This document shows positions 44,568 through 55,299 of a DNA stretch of 64,000 nucleotides, piece after piece (within the stretch, counting starts at the first letter, position 1; each line of letters starts with the position of its first letter). The position numbers and the translations under genes were made by a program. Under the pieces are notes generated by a model. The model ran no database searches. It was given only the letters and a program-made list of their open reading frames with translations, and was not told where the DNA came from. Origin of the DNA: Fasciola hepatica (Eukaryota > Platyhelminthes > Trematoda > Plagiorchiida > Fasciolidae); contig CANUEZ040000182.1 of the NCBI GenBank assembly GCA_948099385.1, positions 19,593,501-19,657,500 on the forward strand, in the 5' to 3' direction.

Positions 44568-45599
44568 TTAGAGATCGAAGCATCTCTTCACAGCTTGCAC
44601 CACCCTGACTGCCAACACGGCTGCGCTGAGTTCAAGGCGTGGGATTGAGACCGACTTCAGTGGAGCAACGCGGGCTTTGGCAAACAGGATCCTCGTGGTA
44701 TATTGTCCATCTCCTGCGCACCATCGTCCGTACACCACAGCTCCATAACCGACTTCGGATGCATCGGAAAAGGCATGTAGTTTTCCAGTCCGTGTCGTAT
44801 GGCCAGGAGTCAAAAATCGTGGGATTCTTATGTCCCCTAATTTCTTCAAGGTGTTCAAAAATTCTTCCCAGTCCAACCGGTCCCCTCGGTCCAGTGACTG
44901 GTCCCAATCAACTTTCTTACGGCACAGCCGCTGCAGCAAGATCTTCCCGGGTAGCAGCCATGGTGAGACGAAACCGAGCGGGTCGAACAAACTTGAGACG
45001 GCAGATAGTATGCCACGACGGGTTATTGGCAGCTCGGGAACGTTTAGTTCGAAAACAAAACCGTCCGTTTCCGCGTCCCATTGTATCCCTAAGGTGCGCT
45101 CGATAGGAAGTGGAGAGCCGTCCAAATCTCTTACCCTTTCGGCCTTTTCGTGATACGGGATGACCTTCAGCACTTCTGAAGCGTTCGACATCCATTTAGT
45201 TAGATGGGAGCCGCCCTCTTCCAGTGATCTCGTCAGACCCCTGAACTGCTCCAGAGCCGATTCCACATCATCGAATGACCCAAGGTAGTCGTCGACGTAG
45301 AAGTTCCTGCTGACGCTTTCTACCACCGTCCGATGTACTAGATCGCCATGTTTGTTCGCTGATTCTCGGAGGGCGTAGTTTGAACAAAATGGTGACGATA
45401 TGGCTCCGAAGGGGTGGACGGTCATCCTATAATTCACCACTGCGTTGTCCCGGTCGCTCCCCTCCCACCACAGGAAACGCAACTCATCTCTTTCTCCTAC
45501 CAGAATCTTCACCTGATGGAACATTTCCCTAATGTCGGCAGACAAAGCCACTTTACCCACTCTGAAACGGCACAAAACATCGATCAGTAGTGTGGTTCA
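44568..45599 (-). pseudogene. BEL2 reverse transcriptase and RNase H segment
   Basis: 335 codons between two in-frame stops. Motif A is ALSADIREMFHQV, motif B PFGAISSPFCSNYAL, motif C YVDD within NFYVDDYLG. The Pao/peptidase A17-type region includes GILSAVSSLFDPLGFVSPW. The RNase H-like part has HAFSDASEVGYGAVVY and IPRLELSAAV. The first residue is coded by TTG and is a Leu in related proteins, so the segment is the middle of pol. It copies genomic RNA to DNA when part of an intact polyprotein. Confidence 0.9.
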
Positions 45600-45812
45600 G
45601 TCAGGCCCCTGTAGTAGGCGATCGTTTAACGACTTGCCCTGGAACTTGGCCGCACAGTCGAAAACCACCCGCAGTTTATTGGGTTTCTTGGGGTTGATAA
45701 CCGGATGGTGAGGCAGATACCAGATACCCCTTTTGCTGTTGGTGTTAACAGGCACCTTTTCAACGTAACCGGGGCCTCGTTTCGCTTCATCAAATCCGCG
45801 TATCGTTCCCAC
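45597..45812 (-). pseudogene. BEL2 RT N-terminal palm/fingers segment
   Basis: 71 codons, with the true homology from about 45,770: [37 protein letters not shown] and [10 protein letters not shown]. These are the conserved N-terminal RT strip of BEL/Pao pol. It ends at TGA (45,599-45,597), after which homology continues in the same frame. Its upstream part is out of frame with the preceding segment, so a frameshift lies between about 45,840 and 45,775. Confidence 0.85.
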
Positions 45813-45856
45813 AGATTCTGGTCTCGAATGAAGCGTTCTTTTAGTCGTAGTAATCG

Positions 45857-47590
45857 TTAGAGAACATAATTTCTGTTGTCAGTCCACGGGTCGACCGGTG
45901 TGCGCCATGGGAGGGGAACCTCGAACTGTTTTTTGAGGCCTCTAGCGCCTTGCCGCACCGTTTGTAGAGCGAAGTGATCCTCTTGAGACAACGTCGGTCT
46001 TTCGTCTCCAATGTCATGAAACTCCTTTTTATACAGCCACTGCAGATGATACTCTATGCGATCCGTTTCGGCGAATAAGTAATTCACGGAACCGCGTACC
46101 CCTACTGGACCGTATAACATCCATCCCAGAGCCGTGCTTACGGCATAAGGTGCCTGGCGGTCGCCCACTCTTTGGTCAAGCACCCAATGCGTCTCTGGCA
46201 CGTCGCATCCGATGAGGAGATCCACCTCATCATCTTCCCAGTCTACAAAGGTTACATCCTGCAGGTGGGGCCACCGAGTCAAGATTGCGTTCACCGACCT
46301 TGGTGCTCGCATGGGGAGATCCGCTAACGTGAATGCCTCCGTTGGTTCAATTTCCTCGTTAGTGTCTAGAGAGCTGAGTTGCAGCCTTAATCTACTGGCA
46401 GTCATTACCTGTGTTCCGCCCACCGTGCTCACTGCTAACGACGTCGCACCGTTAGCAAGTTGGTGTTTGTCGGCAAACCGCTCTTTCACTAAAGTGGTGT
46501 CGGATCCACTATCAACGAAAGCCAACGCCTTGACTATCCCAGTCGGAGTCACTACACCCACGGCCACTACGCCTAAACGTACCGGTTTACTGGCAGATTG
46601 TGAAGTTGAACAAATCACGCTGGGCTTGGCACTCGCCTCGGATATGGTTACTCTCGCCTGATGCAGCAGCCGATGGTGTCTGCCCATGCAGCCCTCGTAA
46701 CCACATCGATTTCTTGTTCTACAGGCTGCTGCCCGGTGCGTGGTGTTGAGACAGATGAAACATGCTCCTGCCATCCTCGCCATTCCCCACCGTTCGTCTA
46801 TTGTGGCGTTGCCGAACTTGGGGCATTCTGGTAGGCCATGGCTAGTACCACAGGATCTGCAATTGGGTTGCGCCGTAGCATCTCGTGAAATGACGTGTGT
46901 GTTGGTCCAAGGCTGGTACTTTGGATGTTCCCGTACAGGGGTTTGGACTTGGCTAGTACTGGGCTTGTTTGCTCGGTTGCTGTCCCGGATAAGTCGGCCG
47001 AATCTGCTGTCAGCTATCTTCGTTTGCCTGTCCAAGTATTCGGTCAGGTCTTCGAAGTTGGCTTCTCTGTCGCTTCGGCTTATCCGTTCAGCTTCTTCCG
47101 CCCACCGACCCTGTAGTTCGGGAGAGAGGTGACGGACTATGCCTTCCAAAGTGTGCATGGCGTCTAGGTCAGCCCTGTAACCTAAATGGTCGAGGGCTAT
47201 TGAGCAGTTCTGCATCTTGATCACCAGGTCGGCCATGGTGTAGACGTCGCCCTTGGTTCTCTTTGCCTCTGCCATCACGCCCTCTATTAGGTTACGGGCT
47301 TCTTTGATAGGTTGGCCAAACAAGTCCCCTAGAATCTTCCTTGCCCTTGTGTAGCCTTGTTCTGGGTCGAGCATGGTGCACCCGTCGATAGCTTCTCTTG
47401 CTCGGCCTCGGCAGTAATGAGTCAGGTAGATAAGCCTTTGTCCGAGGTCGGTTACCTTATTTTCAACGAACGTCTCGAACTGCTTGACAAACTTGCAGTA
47501 TTGCTCAGCTCGCCCGTCGAAAACCGTTAACTCCACTCTGGGCAGATCGATCGATGGTGGTTTGTAGTCGGCGACCGGCGTGGGTTCCCT
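45857..47590 (-). pseudogene. BEL2 gag (DUF1759-like), zinc knuckles and aspartic protease (DUF1758-like)
   Basis: 559 codons from 47,536, and homology in this frame begins a little earlier (about 47,590). Residues 1-180 correspond to DUF1759, closely matching BEL1 (QYCKFVKQFE, HYCRGRAREAI, NCSIALDHLGY). Zinc knuckles: CFICLNTTHRAAAC (259-272) and CGYEGCMGRHHRLLH (278-292). The protease has DSG at 342-344 where BEL1 has DTG. LIGCDVPETHWVLDQ and LGWMLYGPVG close the domain, and the start of the pol segment (SQEDHFALQ) follows. The TAA at 45,859-45,857 is in frame with further homology ([12 protein letters not shown]) downstream. Confidence 0.88.
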
Positions 47591-47904
47591 ACCTTATTGC
47601 ACCCTAACCTATCGGAAGTGTCGAAGTCACTGGTCTCATGCTCTCGCTGTTTCTGTGTACACTTCTCTGCTTCCTGCGCCTGTAGTCTAGCTGATAGTAA
47701 CTGTTGCTCCAGTTCTAGTATTCTCAGCTTATATAAATCGACATCCTTACGATCAATATTGTTCTCAATAACACATGAACTAGCACTGACAGGACCAGGC
47801 GATCTAGCATTAGCTAAAGAGTCATATGTACCCAAAACCTCCCCAGAGACTTGCCGTATTACTTCCTGTCCGGATTCGACGGCTTTTGATCCTTTTCTTG
47901 GCAT
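47527..47904 (-). pseudogene. BEL2 gag N-terminus, frameshifted from the rest
   Basis: The start is taken as the ATG at 47,904 (MPRKGSK), matching BEL1. The sequence carries the QVSGE...DSLANA block and a short coiled-coil-like stretch (LYKLRILELEQQLLSARLQ) shared with BEL1. Near 47,600 the frame leaves the gag reading. The correct continuation sits in another frame, where a TAA immediately precedes it, so a one-base change rather than a clean -1 site is likely. A programmed frameshift is less likely because BEL1 needs none here. Confidence 0.8.
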
Positions 47905-47945
47905 TTTGCGTGTTTTATCCCGTTTCAAATTGATCTATTGAGTAT

Positions 47946-48322
47946 TGTTACGAACGTTTGAGCAATGCGTAGCCAGATTCGCAACGGATCCCGAAATCAA
48001 AAGACGATTATCCGTGATATTCTACGATACTAGATTATTACAATAAACAATGACATAAACAATATACAAACCTCAATAATACGATCACAAGGACTCAACA
48101 ACGAGAAACCGAATAGCAGCGTGTGAGCAGACAGCACGTGCGTCACGCATGTCCTGAACAAGGATGTGCCAAAGTAGCGCTCTGGGCGCGAACAAACAAC
48201 AATTGGTCCAGAAAAACAACCAGTTCGTAAAGACAAGTCAATAATGTATGGAAATGAGTGATGTTGGGAAAAACACTGAATTGCGAGGGAAAGAGGGGGA
48301 TTTTTCACGACCGGCTGTTACA
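47946..48322 (-). repeat. 5' LTR of BEL2
   Basis: 377 bp. It matches the 3' LTR except for two changes at 48,306 and 48,310 (about 12-17 bp from the end). It should contain the promoter. The 41 bases between it and the gag ATG hold no obvious TGG-starting primer binding site. Confidence 0.95.
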
Positions 48323-48839
48323 GGGTGTGCTGTTGTTATCAGCAGACGAAAAGCCACAGAGAAACCTAAGATCCAAAATGACGCCGTGGGTAGCCATCAG
48401 GATCCGAAGGCAGCGTAAGTTATCTCCTGAAATCGCTTTGGCTGGAGATGCCAGGAAGCCCTCAAAAGTTTGCCACAAATATGTTCTTTCGTATACAGCC
48501 GTGCGCGTAGCCTTGAGTTGCGCTGAGAATGCGGATGTTGGGCCTGCCCTCGACAACGGCGCAAATGCAGCGAAACTGAGTGGCAAATTCGATGCAGCAC
48601 CGGTGACGTAATAAACTAAACCCCGCTTAAGAACATCTTACTTGACCACAGGTAGCACCGACTATCTTTTTTCCTCTGACGAAATGGAAGCTCCAAAGGG
48701 ACTTATTATGTACAAGGTAGCCGGTTGACATGGCTCCCATACAGCAGTTCTACGCCTCGTTGCTCTATAGATAGCGGCTTATCTCTCACCTTGTCGCACT
48801 TGAGCTGCTGAACCGTTTTCACCCATAAGAGGACTTGCT

Positions 48840-50130
48840 AAAGGCCGACGTTGCATCAATACAGAAGTGCCAGTTGAAAGGAGAGCCATAGAACCATCGA
48901 CTGATCAGTTTTCTGTCTTGGTTTTTAGAAATACTGTTGGGACTGATAAGTGACCGCAGGCCAATAGCCTGATGAAAATATGACAGTCCGCACCAAACGA
49001 CACGGGCTTGTTAGAAAGTGACATTCCTGGTCCATCTTGCGCTATTCAATAAAACAGGTTACGATAAGGCCAGGTAGGGGTGAGTGAGCCTGGGCCTACT
49101 ATCTAGATTTCCAAAAGACTGACTTCATAAACCATTGCTAACTGCTATGCAAAATGATGTTCTGTTTAGCGCTTCAGTTGCTGAAACGGACCTGAGCACA
49201 AATCACAGGCCGGAGGTAAGATGTGGAGGTGGAAGAGTGCAAGTTCACGGGGGATAGGGTTACCAAGGGGGTCTTACAGAATTCAGTCCTGGGTATCCCT
49301 TCTTTTTCCATCCGCGTAGGTGCTCTATTTGGGGATGAACAGAACCCAGCTCACTTGTTTTCGGAAGATCTTGAGCTGGTGGGTGAAATCAGGACCCCCT
49401 CTGAGGGAACTTTGTGGGGTCTAAGCTGGGACCACTGGTTGACACAGTACTCTTGGCTTGGGGCTGTGTCGGCAGCCCGATAATGACAGCACTGAACAAT
49501 AAAAACGCCCGCTAGAAAACCCATGAAAAATACTTGGGTAACGGAAGTCACTGATCTTAAAGTCCGGACGAACGATTGCTGCTAGTCATCTCGGCAATTT
49601 TTCACTACCGCCCTGAAGGCTAAGCAAAACATCTAAGAGCTACTGTCTTCAGAGGGGTGAAGCGGAGCTTTCGTATTATTTTACCCCTGTAACTCATTCA
49701 TTGGGTGACACACAGGAAACAGTTTCTAAGCCTGGGCCGGCGGCTCTTGTGCAAGGCACTATTGTACTTGAGAGAGTTTTGCATAATTCACTGAGTGGTC
49801 GGTGGGGCTGAGGCACGGAAAGCTCCCAGAGAGGTCAAGGTTACTAAAGCTCATCTCCATGAAAAGTAGAAAACTCCGGGGAGCAAGGAGACATCTTTAG
49901 GCAGACTAGAGGACTTCCCATCCCAAAAACACCTCTGTTAGCGTACACACTGGGTCCCAGACTCAGGGCCCACCATTTTTTCTGGTTGAAAAAGAGCATT
50001 ATCGGGCATACGGGGACATTTCTTTGCTTGCTGCGTTGTCAGGTCATGGAATGCTCTATCGGAAGAGATGGTGTCCACTACCTAGGTGTTGGGTTTGGGG
50101 TAAGACGGACTCTTGCCGGCCTGATTTACA
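48840..50130 (+). pseudogene. Decayed non-LTR reverse transcriptase, palm to C-terminus
   Basis: Plus-strand relics in order: NHRLISFLSWFLEILL (near 48,893, for NYRPISLTS...KILE); TKGVLQNSVLG (49,262-49,294, for TSGVPQGSVLG, motif B); LFSEDLELVGEIRTP (49,358-49,402, motif C with SEDL in place of ADDL); and a C-terminal RLRAHHFFWLKKS...LCLLRCQVMECSI (near 49,960-50,060), the RGHH...FFSLRV...WN block. Several stops and frame changes. Motif A is not clear. It lies next to the BEL2 insertion. Confidence 0.65.
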
Positions 50131-52284
50131 CTTTGAGTATTTGCAAACGCAGGCGAATTAATTAAAATACTGGATGTGGCTTCCTTCCCTCTCTTGATAA
50201 CCGATGTTTGCCAGCGTTACACCTGTCTCCCGACTTAAGACCTCGTCCTTTCTTCGCCACCTCCAATCTTATTCCCATCCCTTCTAACTTAACGCCAATG
50301 GCTACTTATCTAAGCACTGCTTGTGTCTCTGCAGTCCTTTTGGGGCTATACTTGAAGATGTGCCCAGTTAATAAACATGGGGAAGCTACATTTCTGACGG
50401 CTGGGCTGCGCGAAAGCTGACTGCTCAAAAACTTTACATTTCGCTAGAAGAAATCGTTTTCACTAGGCAAGTCAAATGGATGCTCCAAAATCAACCTCTC
50501 TTCCGTTGTTTGCTGATCTATCTTTTAACTCACTAATAAGCCCAGAAGCAGAGCACTAAGAAGATTTTGTCTCCCTCCCTGTCCGGCTGCTTCAGTGTAC
50601 AACAAACTATCTTCGAGCGAGCCGGAGTTATCCAGACCAAAAATGGCCACATGATAGAGGGGAGCTTTGGTTCGTACCGTGTATTATTCGAAGACCTCAA
50701 TGATCTCGACAGCGAACTGATTCCAAAACCTGCTTCACGTACAGGGTAACCAAAGGAATCAAGATACAAACATGGAAGCTGTGGCGCTGTGGAATCTTTT
50801 CAGCTCTCACTGGTGAAAGAACCTGAAAAGCATTATATGGCTCACGTCCGAGGCTCTAGACAACAAGGAGGCCGATAAAGCTGATGTCGGTATTACCGAA
50901 CGTCACAGAAATGCTAGTCCGGGGCCACACATCCACACACCTGGAAGCACAAACCTGGTACCAATCTCATGCAGGGACTCACTCGTCAAAAGACTTGCTC
51001 GTCTAATGTGACACCAATTACTTGAAGCGACCAGGAATCCAAACGGCCTTGGGAGAATCGAAGTCTGCCAATGTGGATTCCAGAGGTTAGTAGACTCTGT
51101 AGGTCGCAGGGTATTGGCGGGTAAGATAGAGTAGTTAAGGTTCAGCCCGTTGGCTGATAGATGGATCGCATGACACACTGGGAGGCAATTCGCGTGATGG
51201 TAGAGAAGGTTTTTCCAGCTTGGGAAGGTGGCGTATCGGCGTGTCTTGCAAATCGCTTCTCTGCCCACTGCTTTTCGTCCTATTCATCAGTGGCCTAACA
51301 AACTAACTGGAGAGCAATTAGTACAAATTTTGTTCACGATTGTAAACAGTCTAGAGCTCTTGCAGATGGTGCCGTGCAGATATATAAACAGTGTCCGTAA
51401 GTGGCCGGCGGCACGGGATCTTCTCCCAGAGTGGATAAATGCCGAAGCCATGATGATGAGTGAGAACCACAGTCCAGTCTTTGAAGGGCCCACCGGGCAA
51501 CCAGGCGGTGTTTGCTCAAAACGTATGGGCCAGCCATCTGGGAGTGATAGACAAAGTAGGTTTTAAACATGGTAGCTGCTTGTGGCCCTGCGTATCTCAA
51601 GAGTACCGCTCCTGGAAACAAATGTCAGCTTGTGGGCATTTGCCTGTAATTTCAGCTTTCAGCACTGACGATAACCGTCAGCATATTCCATGACCGGAGC
51701 CGAGCATATCAGTTTCATCCATCATCGGTTTCTCACTTTCACGCTGGTACACCGTGATCAAACTACTAATATGTATATATTTTGTTCAATGTTCACCTTG
51801 TTTCCGCCGGCTCCTTCGAATATCATCATTCTAGTGGGTTGGCGCCACAGAGTGTGGTTTATGTGGTAATTCCCTAAACCCAATAATAAAGAGCGGGTGA
51901 AAATGACCACCATGATTATCGAAAGTATTGACCAAAATAGGTAAGTCTCGGTCCGGGCTGAGCCTAATGCACCATTCACAAATCGATCCAATGAATAATT
52001 ACTTGCTCGCATGCTGTATATCCCCTGAGAGCCTCAAAGCAAGGCAAGGCCCCGGTGGATGCACAGCCTGAATCAAAACCAGATTGAACCACTTATTCTA
52101 CAGTAAAATTTGAAAAAAGGAAACATAGGTACATAACAATCATGCCTCCGGGAGTGAGCATAGATCAGGAACTAGCTAAGGGGTAATCAAGATGAAGATA
52201 AACGTAGGTAAAAAATGAACAGATGACAGAACAACGGAGGGTATCGGTCCCGTGATAAAAGCAACCGAGGCTATTCTGCAGGCT
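50131..52284. other. No supported gene
   Basis: Short ORFs only, the longest 121 codons (51,268-50,903, minus). Minus-strand readings near 51.0-51.5 kb are suggestive of an RT C-terminal region but lack any conserved motif, so I do not annotate them. Confidence 0.35.
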
Positions 52285-53842
52285 TAATCAGGTCAAAAAG
52301 AAAATATCCCCAGCATGGAGTCAATGAATCAACATACACGTACCGATCGTCTGCCATCAGTCGACGTGAGCGAGCAAGCGAAACCGGACGGTAATAAAAC
52401 AAATTGCCATGAGTCATTGCGGATCATTACTGTACTGAATGTCCGCAAAGTTATACTACCAAGAAAGCACGACCAAGAAAGATAAGTGTAATTGCCTCGG
52501 TCGTGAAGAGAAGGATGACCACAAAACAGTGTCTGCAAGAGTGAAGTGGAAAAGAGCATTCCAAAATCCGCAAAGAAAATATATCAACCCAAAGGAAGAT
52601 AAGTTCCTAACACTCAAGTTGTTGCGTCGGATGATTTACTTCACTACACGTCTGGTATTCTATTATTCCTCATAGTCTGGTTTTCAGCCGAAAGCTCTTT
52701 ATTGTGGTAAACTTTGCCACATCTTTACACCCATTGTGCGAAAGCTCTTTTTCGCGCGGCCACACAAAATATTCATCTATCTTTCTACGATCCTGTTTTT
52801 TCTGGTATTTTGCTGATTCATCTGTTCAAATGCTCCATCTTTTCAGCCAGATCAACCCGGTGTTGTTCAGTTTCACCACCTGACCTTGATTCCAGCTTTG
52901 CTTGGAGTTACCACTAATGTGTATATCGAAGGGTTATTCCTTCACTCCACCACATGTTTACGTTTTCTCAGTTCTCCTGGAAAATTTGACTCGGCTGCCT
53001 CTAGTACCATTTGATCATTCATTACAGCATGCCCCGGGCCTCCCTGAAACCAGAACTAGTACTATAGGGATGTCACGAAGAACAACTTACGCGAACCTTA
53101 TCAACCAAAAAGCTCAGTATTTGGAGGAGACCAGAGTCTTATTATTATATAGGGCCTTCCTAAGACTCCAAATGCGGCAATAAGCGTGAGTAAGGAAAAT
53201 GTTAACTCAACCAAGACGTAGCCCATGAAAAGAACCGGTAAAGCAGAGTTGATGACTAGCTAATCGATTCCACAACCATATTGAATGGAGCAGAGTAGGA
53301 GGTCTAACTAGAAACTTATTGTCTTACATTCCTGGAAGCGGACGAAGGTCACACGCTTAGCGCTGCGTTCAAAACCTGGCTGTCTGTTTTTCTAACCGAA
53401 GTGCCACAAGAATGGAGCCCCTACCTTTGTCCGTTTTTCTGTCCTCCAGCATACCTCAACAAAAGATGAATAAGGCAGTCAAGATTTGTACCCTATACCC
53501 TCCCACATTATTCAGCGGATCTGCTGCCCACAGAACGGTCTTCCGGCTCAATGAACATATTTACTTAACAAAATAACCGTAAGCTCCGGGAAGACCGAGA
53601 CTTGTGTCCGTGTATTACTGAAAGACCTCGGGACGCTCCTACGAGAAACAGAAGACTCTGGGTAAAATCGAAGCACCTTGAGAATATGGAGGTAACTAGT
53701 TTGAAAAACTGTAAGGCCTGGGAAGCTGCTCTCAGCCCTGCAAACCTGATTGAACTGAGCTCTACCAGACCTGACCTGACCTGAGCCGACGGAAAGTAAG
53801 ATCAAAGTTCTCTACAAATCCTGACCTGAAAAGCACTGGAAC
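52285..53842 (+). repeat. Left arm of large inverted repeat
   Basis: Reverse-complementary to 55,300-56,857. Paired positions sum to 109,142 throughout 52,329-53,805, so there is no indel. I found no mismatch from about 52,350 to 53,823 when comparing five paired ORFs and the stretches between them by eye. Identity falls off in the last ~40-60 bp on the outer side (first mismatch at 52,349/56,793) and in the last ~20 bp on the inner side. The arm holds a retroposon 3'-end motif (about 52,990-53,055) and a short CTGAC-type tandem repeat (53,770-53,783). No transposase or integrase is seen. Confidence 0.92.
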
Positions 53843-55299
53843 ACGAAGTTGTTCGTCCCGCTAAACATCTCTGATTGGCAACTACAGTCAGCCTCCTCTG
53901 TTTGCAATTCAGTTGATACCCCTTGGGTTTCGCCAGTGAATAAGCCCTTAACAAATGGTGCGAGTCTAGAGAGTCTATAACACATATGCTTTTCAAACTT
54001 TTGTCTGGTGCCTGAGAGCCACAGAAGTCGCGCACAGAGGGCTGTTCCATGCTGGACGAGCTTTGACTTTCACCAAACCCCAAGTCATTTTGCCAATATA
54101 TCAAGCGGTGTGTTCTTACCCCCGTGGAGAAACATGTCCAAGATTGGTCACGGTGTCTGAAGAAGGGCAATAAAGTTATGGAAAGGGAGCAACGTTTTGC
54201 AAACAAAATCTTTTGGGGCCAAAGATGCAAGCAACATGAACAAAAACAAGCCTCTCTCAGTGTATTCTCCATGGAAAAGAGATGACTATGGGGTTACTCG
54301 AATGGGACCTTCGGGTTTTATAAAGGTATCACTGTGGTCAATCACCGCACAGTTTGCCACTCAGTCCCCACTGTTAGTTTTAAGGGCCACCATCTTAAAC
54401 TGGAGGAAGGAGCAGACTAAACGAACTTTTTCACAGGTGGGGTGGCAAGCTCCTGTAATGGGAAGCTCCACTTGGTAATCACTTACAATATCTTCACCAG
54501 TTTTAGGCTCGGCCTTGACCAAGTACAGCCGGAACCGTTTCCAAATTATAGATGAAACAAAGCATCAGGGCTGTGCAGTAATCGATTGGTGTAGATGATA
54601 CTGCTTTATGGGATTGATCTGACTCCTTTCGTAGATGCTTCCGGAAATTACCACCCTGTTAGGCTCATCAGGAGAAAACTGATATCCAAACCCCATCAGT
54701 CTTCACTTCAGTACTTTGGGCGATGCCGTTACGGGCCATAACACCTATGGCCGCACAGAACCAAGCCTGTCACTGCATGTGAGGCGCGACCTCTCGGGAA
54801 AGAATCAGATACTTCGCTCAAAAATAAGGCGAGAGGATACTTACCTCATAGCCCGAAATCCACTGCGGTGGATTGTAGGCTATGGGCCTGGAGTGGGGTC
54901 TGTAAAATATGAAAAGTTTCGATGTGTTGTAAATTTCCTTGGGTTCCTGTTACATGCGGTCTGAATGATTCGCAGAATGGTTAAGCCACTGGGCCCCAAT
55001 CGAGGTAGCAGACACAAAGTGGGCTGCTGGATGAGACCGCCGAAAATTGCACAGATTAAAGGCCTCCCGGAAGCCAGTGAGACAACCTAACATCCGAAAG
55101 CCATGGAGCAAGGTATAGGATAATATACGAAGTCAATTCTTGGGCAAAAGTGTGCAGTGATCGGCCTCCTTGTCATTGGACAACACTCCAAAGCACGATT
55201 CACATTTCCAACATTCCGCTGGTTCTCTACTCGCTAGGGTTCACGCTGATTATGTGGCAACGGCTCGTTTTGTGGCGCATTGCAAGTGGCACAAACTAG
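53843..55299. other. Spacer between the arms of the inverted repeat
   Basis: 1,457 bp with no confident gene. In the plus strand, 54,120-54,420 (REQRFANKI, NKNKPLSVY, KRDDYGVTRM in two frames) faintly recalls the linker between endonuclease and RT of CR1-type ORF2. No catalytic motif supports it. Confidence 0.45.

Larger units (their letters stand above)
41635..48322 (-). mobile_element. BEL/Pao LTR retrotransposon BEL2, full-length, young LTRs, broken ORFs (6.7 kb)
   Basis: Two 377-bp direct LTRs enclose a full set of BEL/Pao domains on the minus strand in the usual order: gag, zinc knuckles, protease, RT, RNase H, integrase and a DUF5641-like tail. The LTRs differ at two positions only, close to one end. 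The flanks give an imperfect target duplication (GGGGG left, GGGTG right). Gag-pol is interrupted by three in-frame stops (45,859-45,857; 45,599-45,597; 44,570-44,568) and two frameshifts (near 47,600 and between about 45,840 and 45,775). Confidence 0.93.

Noticed and set aside
47527..47610. Programmed -1 frameshift between gag and the rest in BEL2
   Set aside because: No slippery heptamer is evident, and the related BEL1 reads through this region in a single frame, so a mutation is more likely.
48258..48611. 117-codon plus ORF across the BEL2 right boundary
   Set aside because: Its first part lies inside the LTR and the rest has no recognised domain; it is a junction artefact.
51287..51621. 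Decayed RT on the minus strand at 51.0-51.6 kb
   Set aside because: Only vague similarity to C-terminal RT wording; no motif A, B or C or RGHS block.
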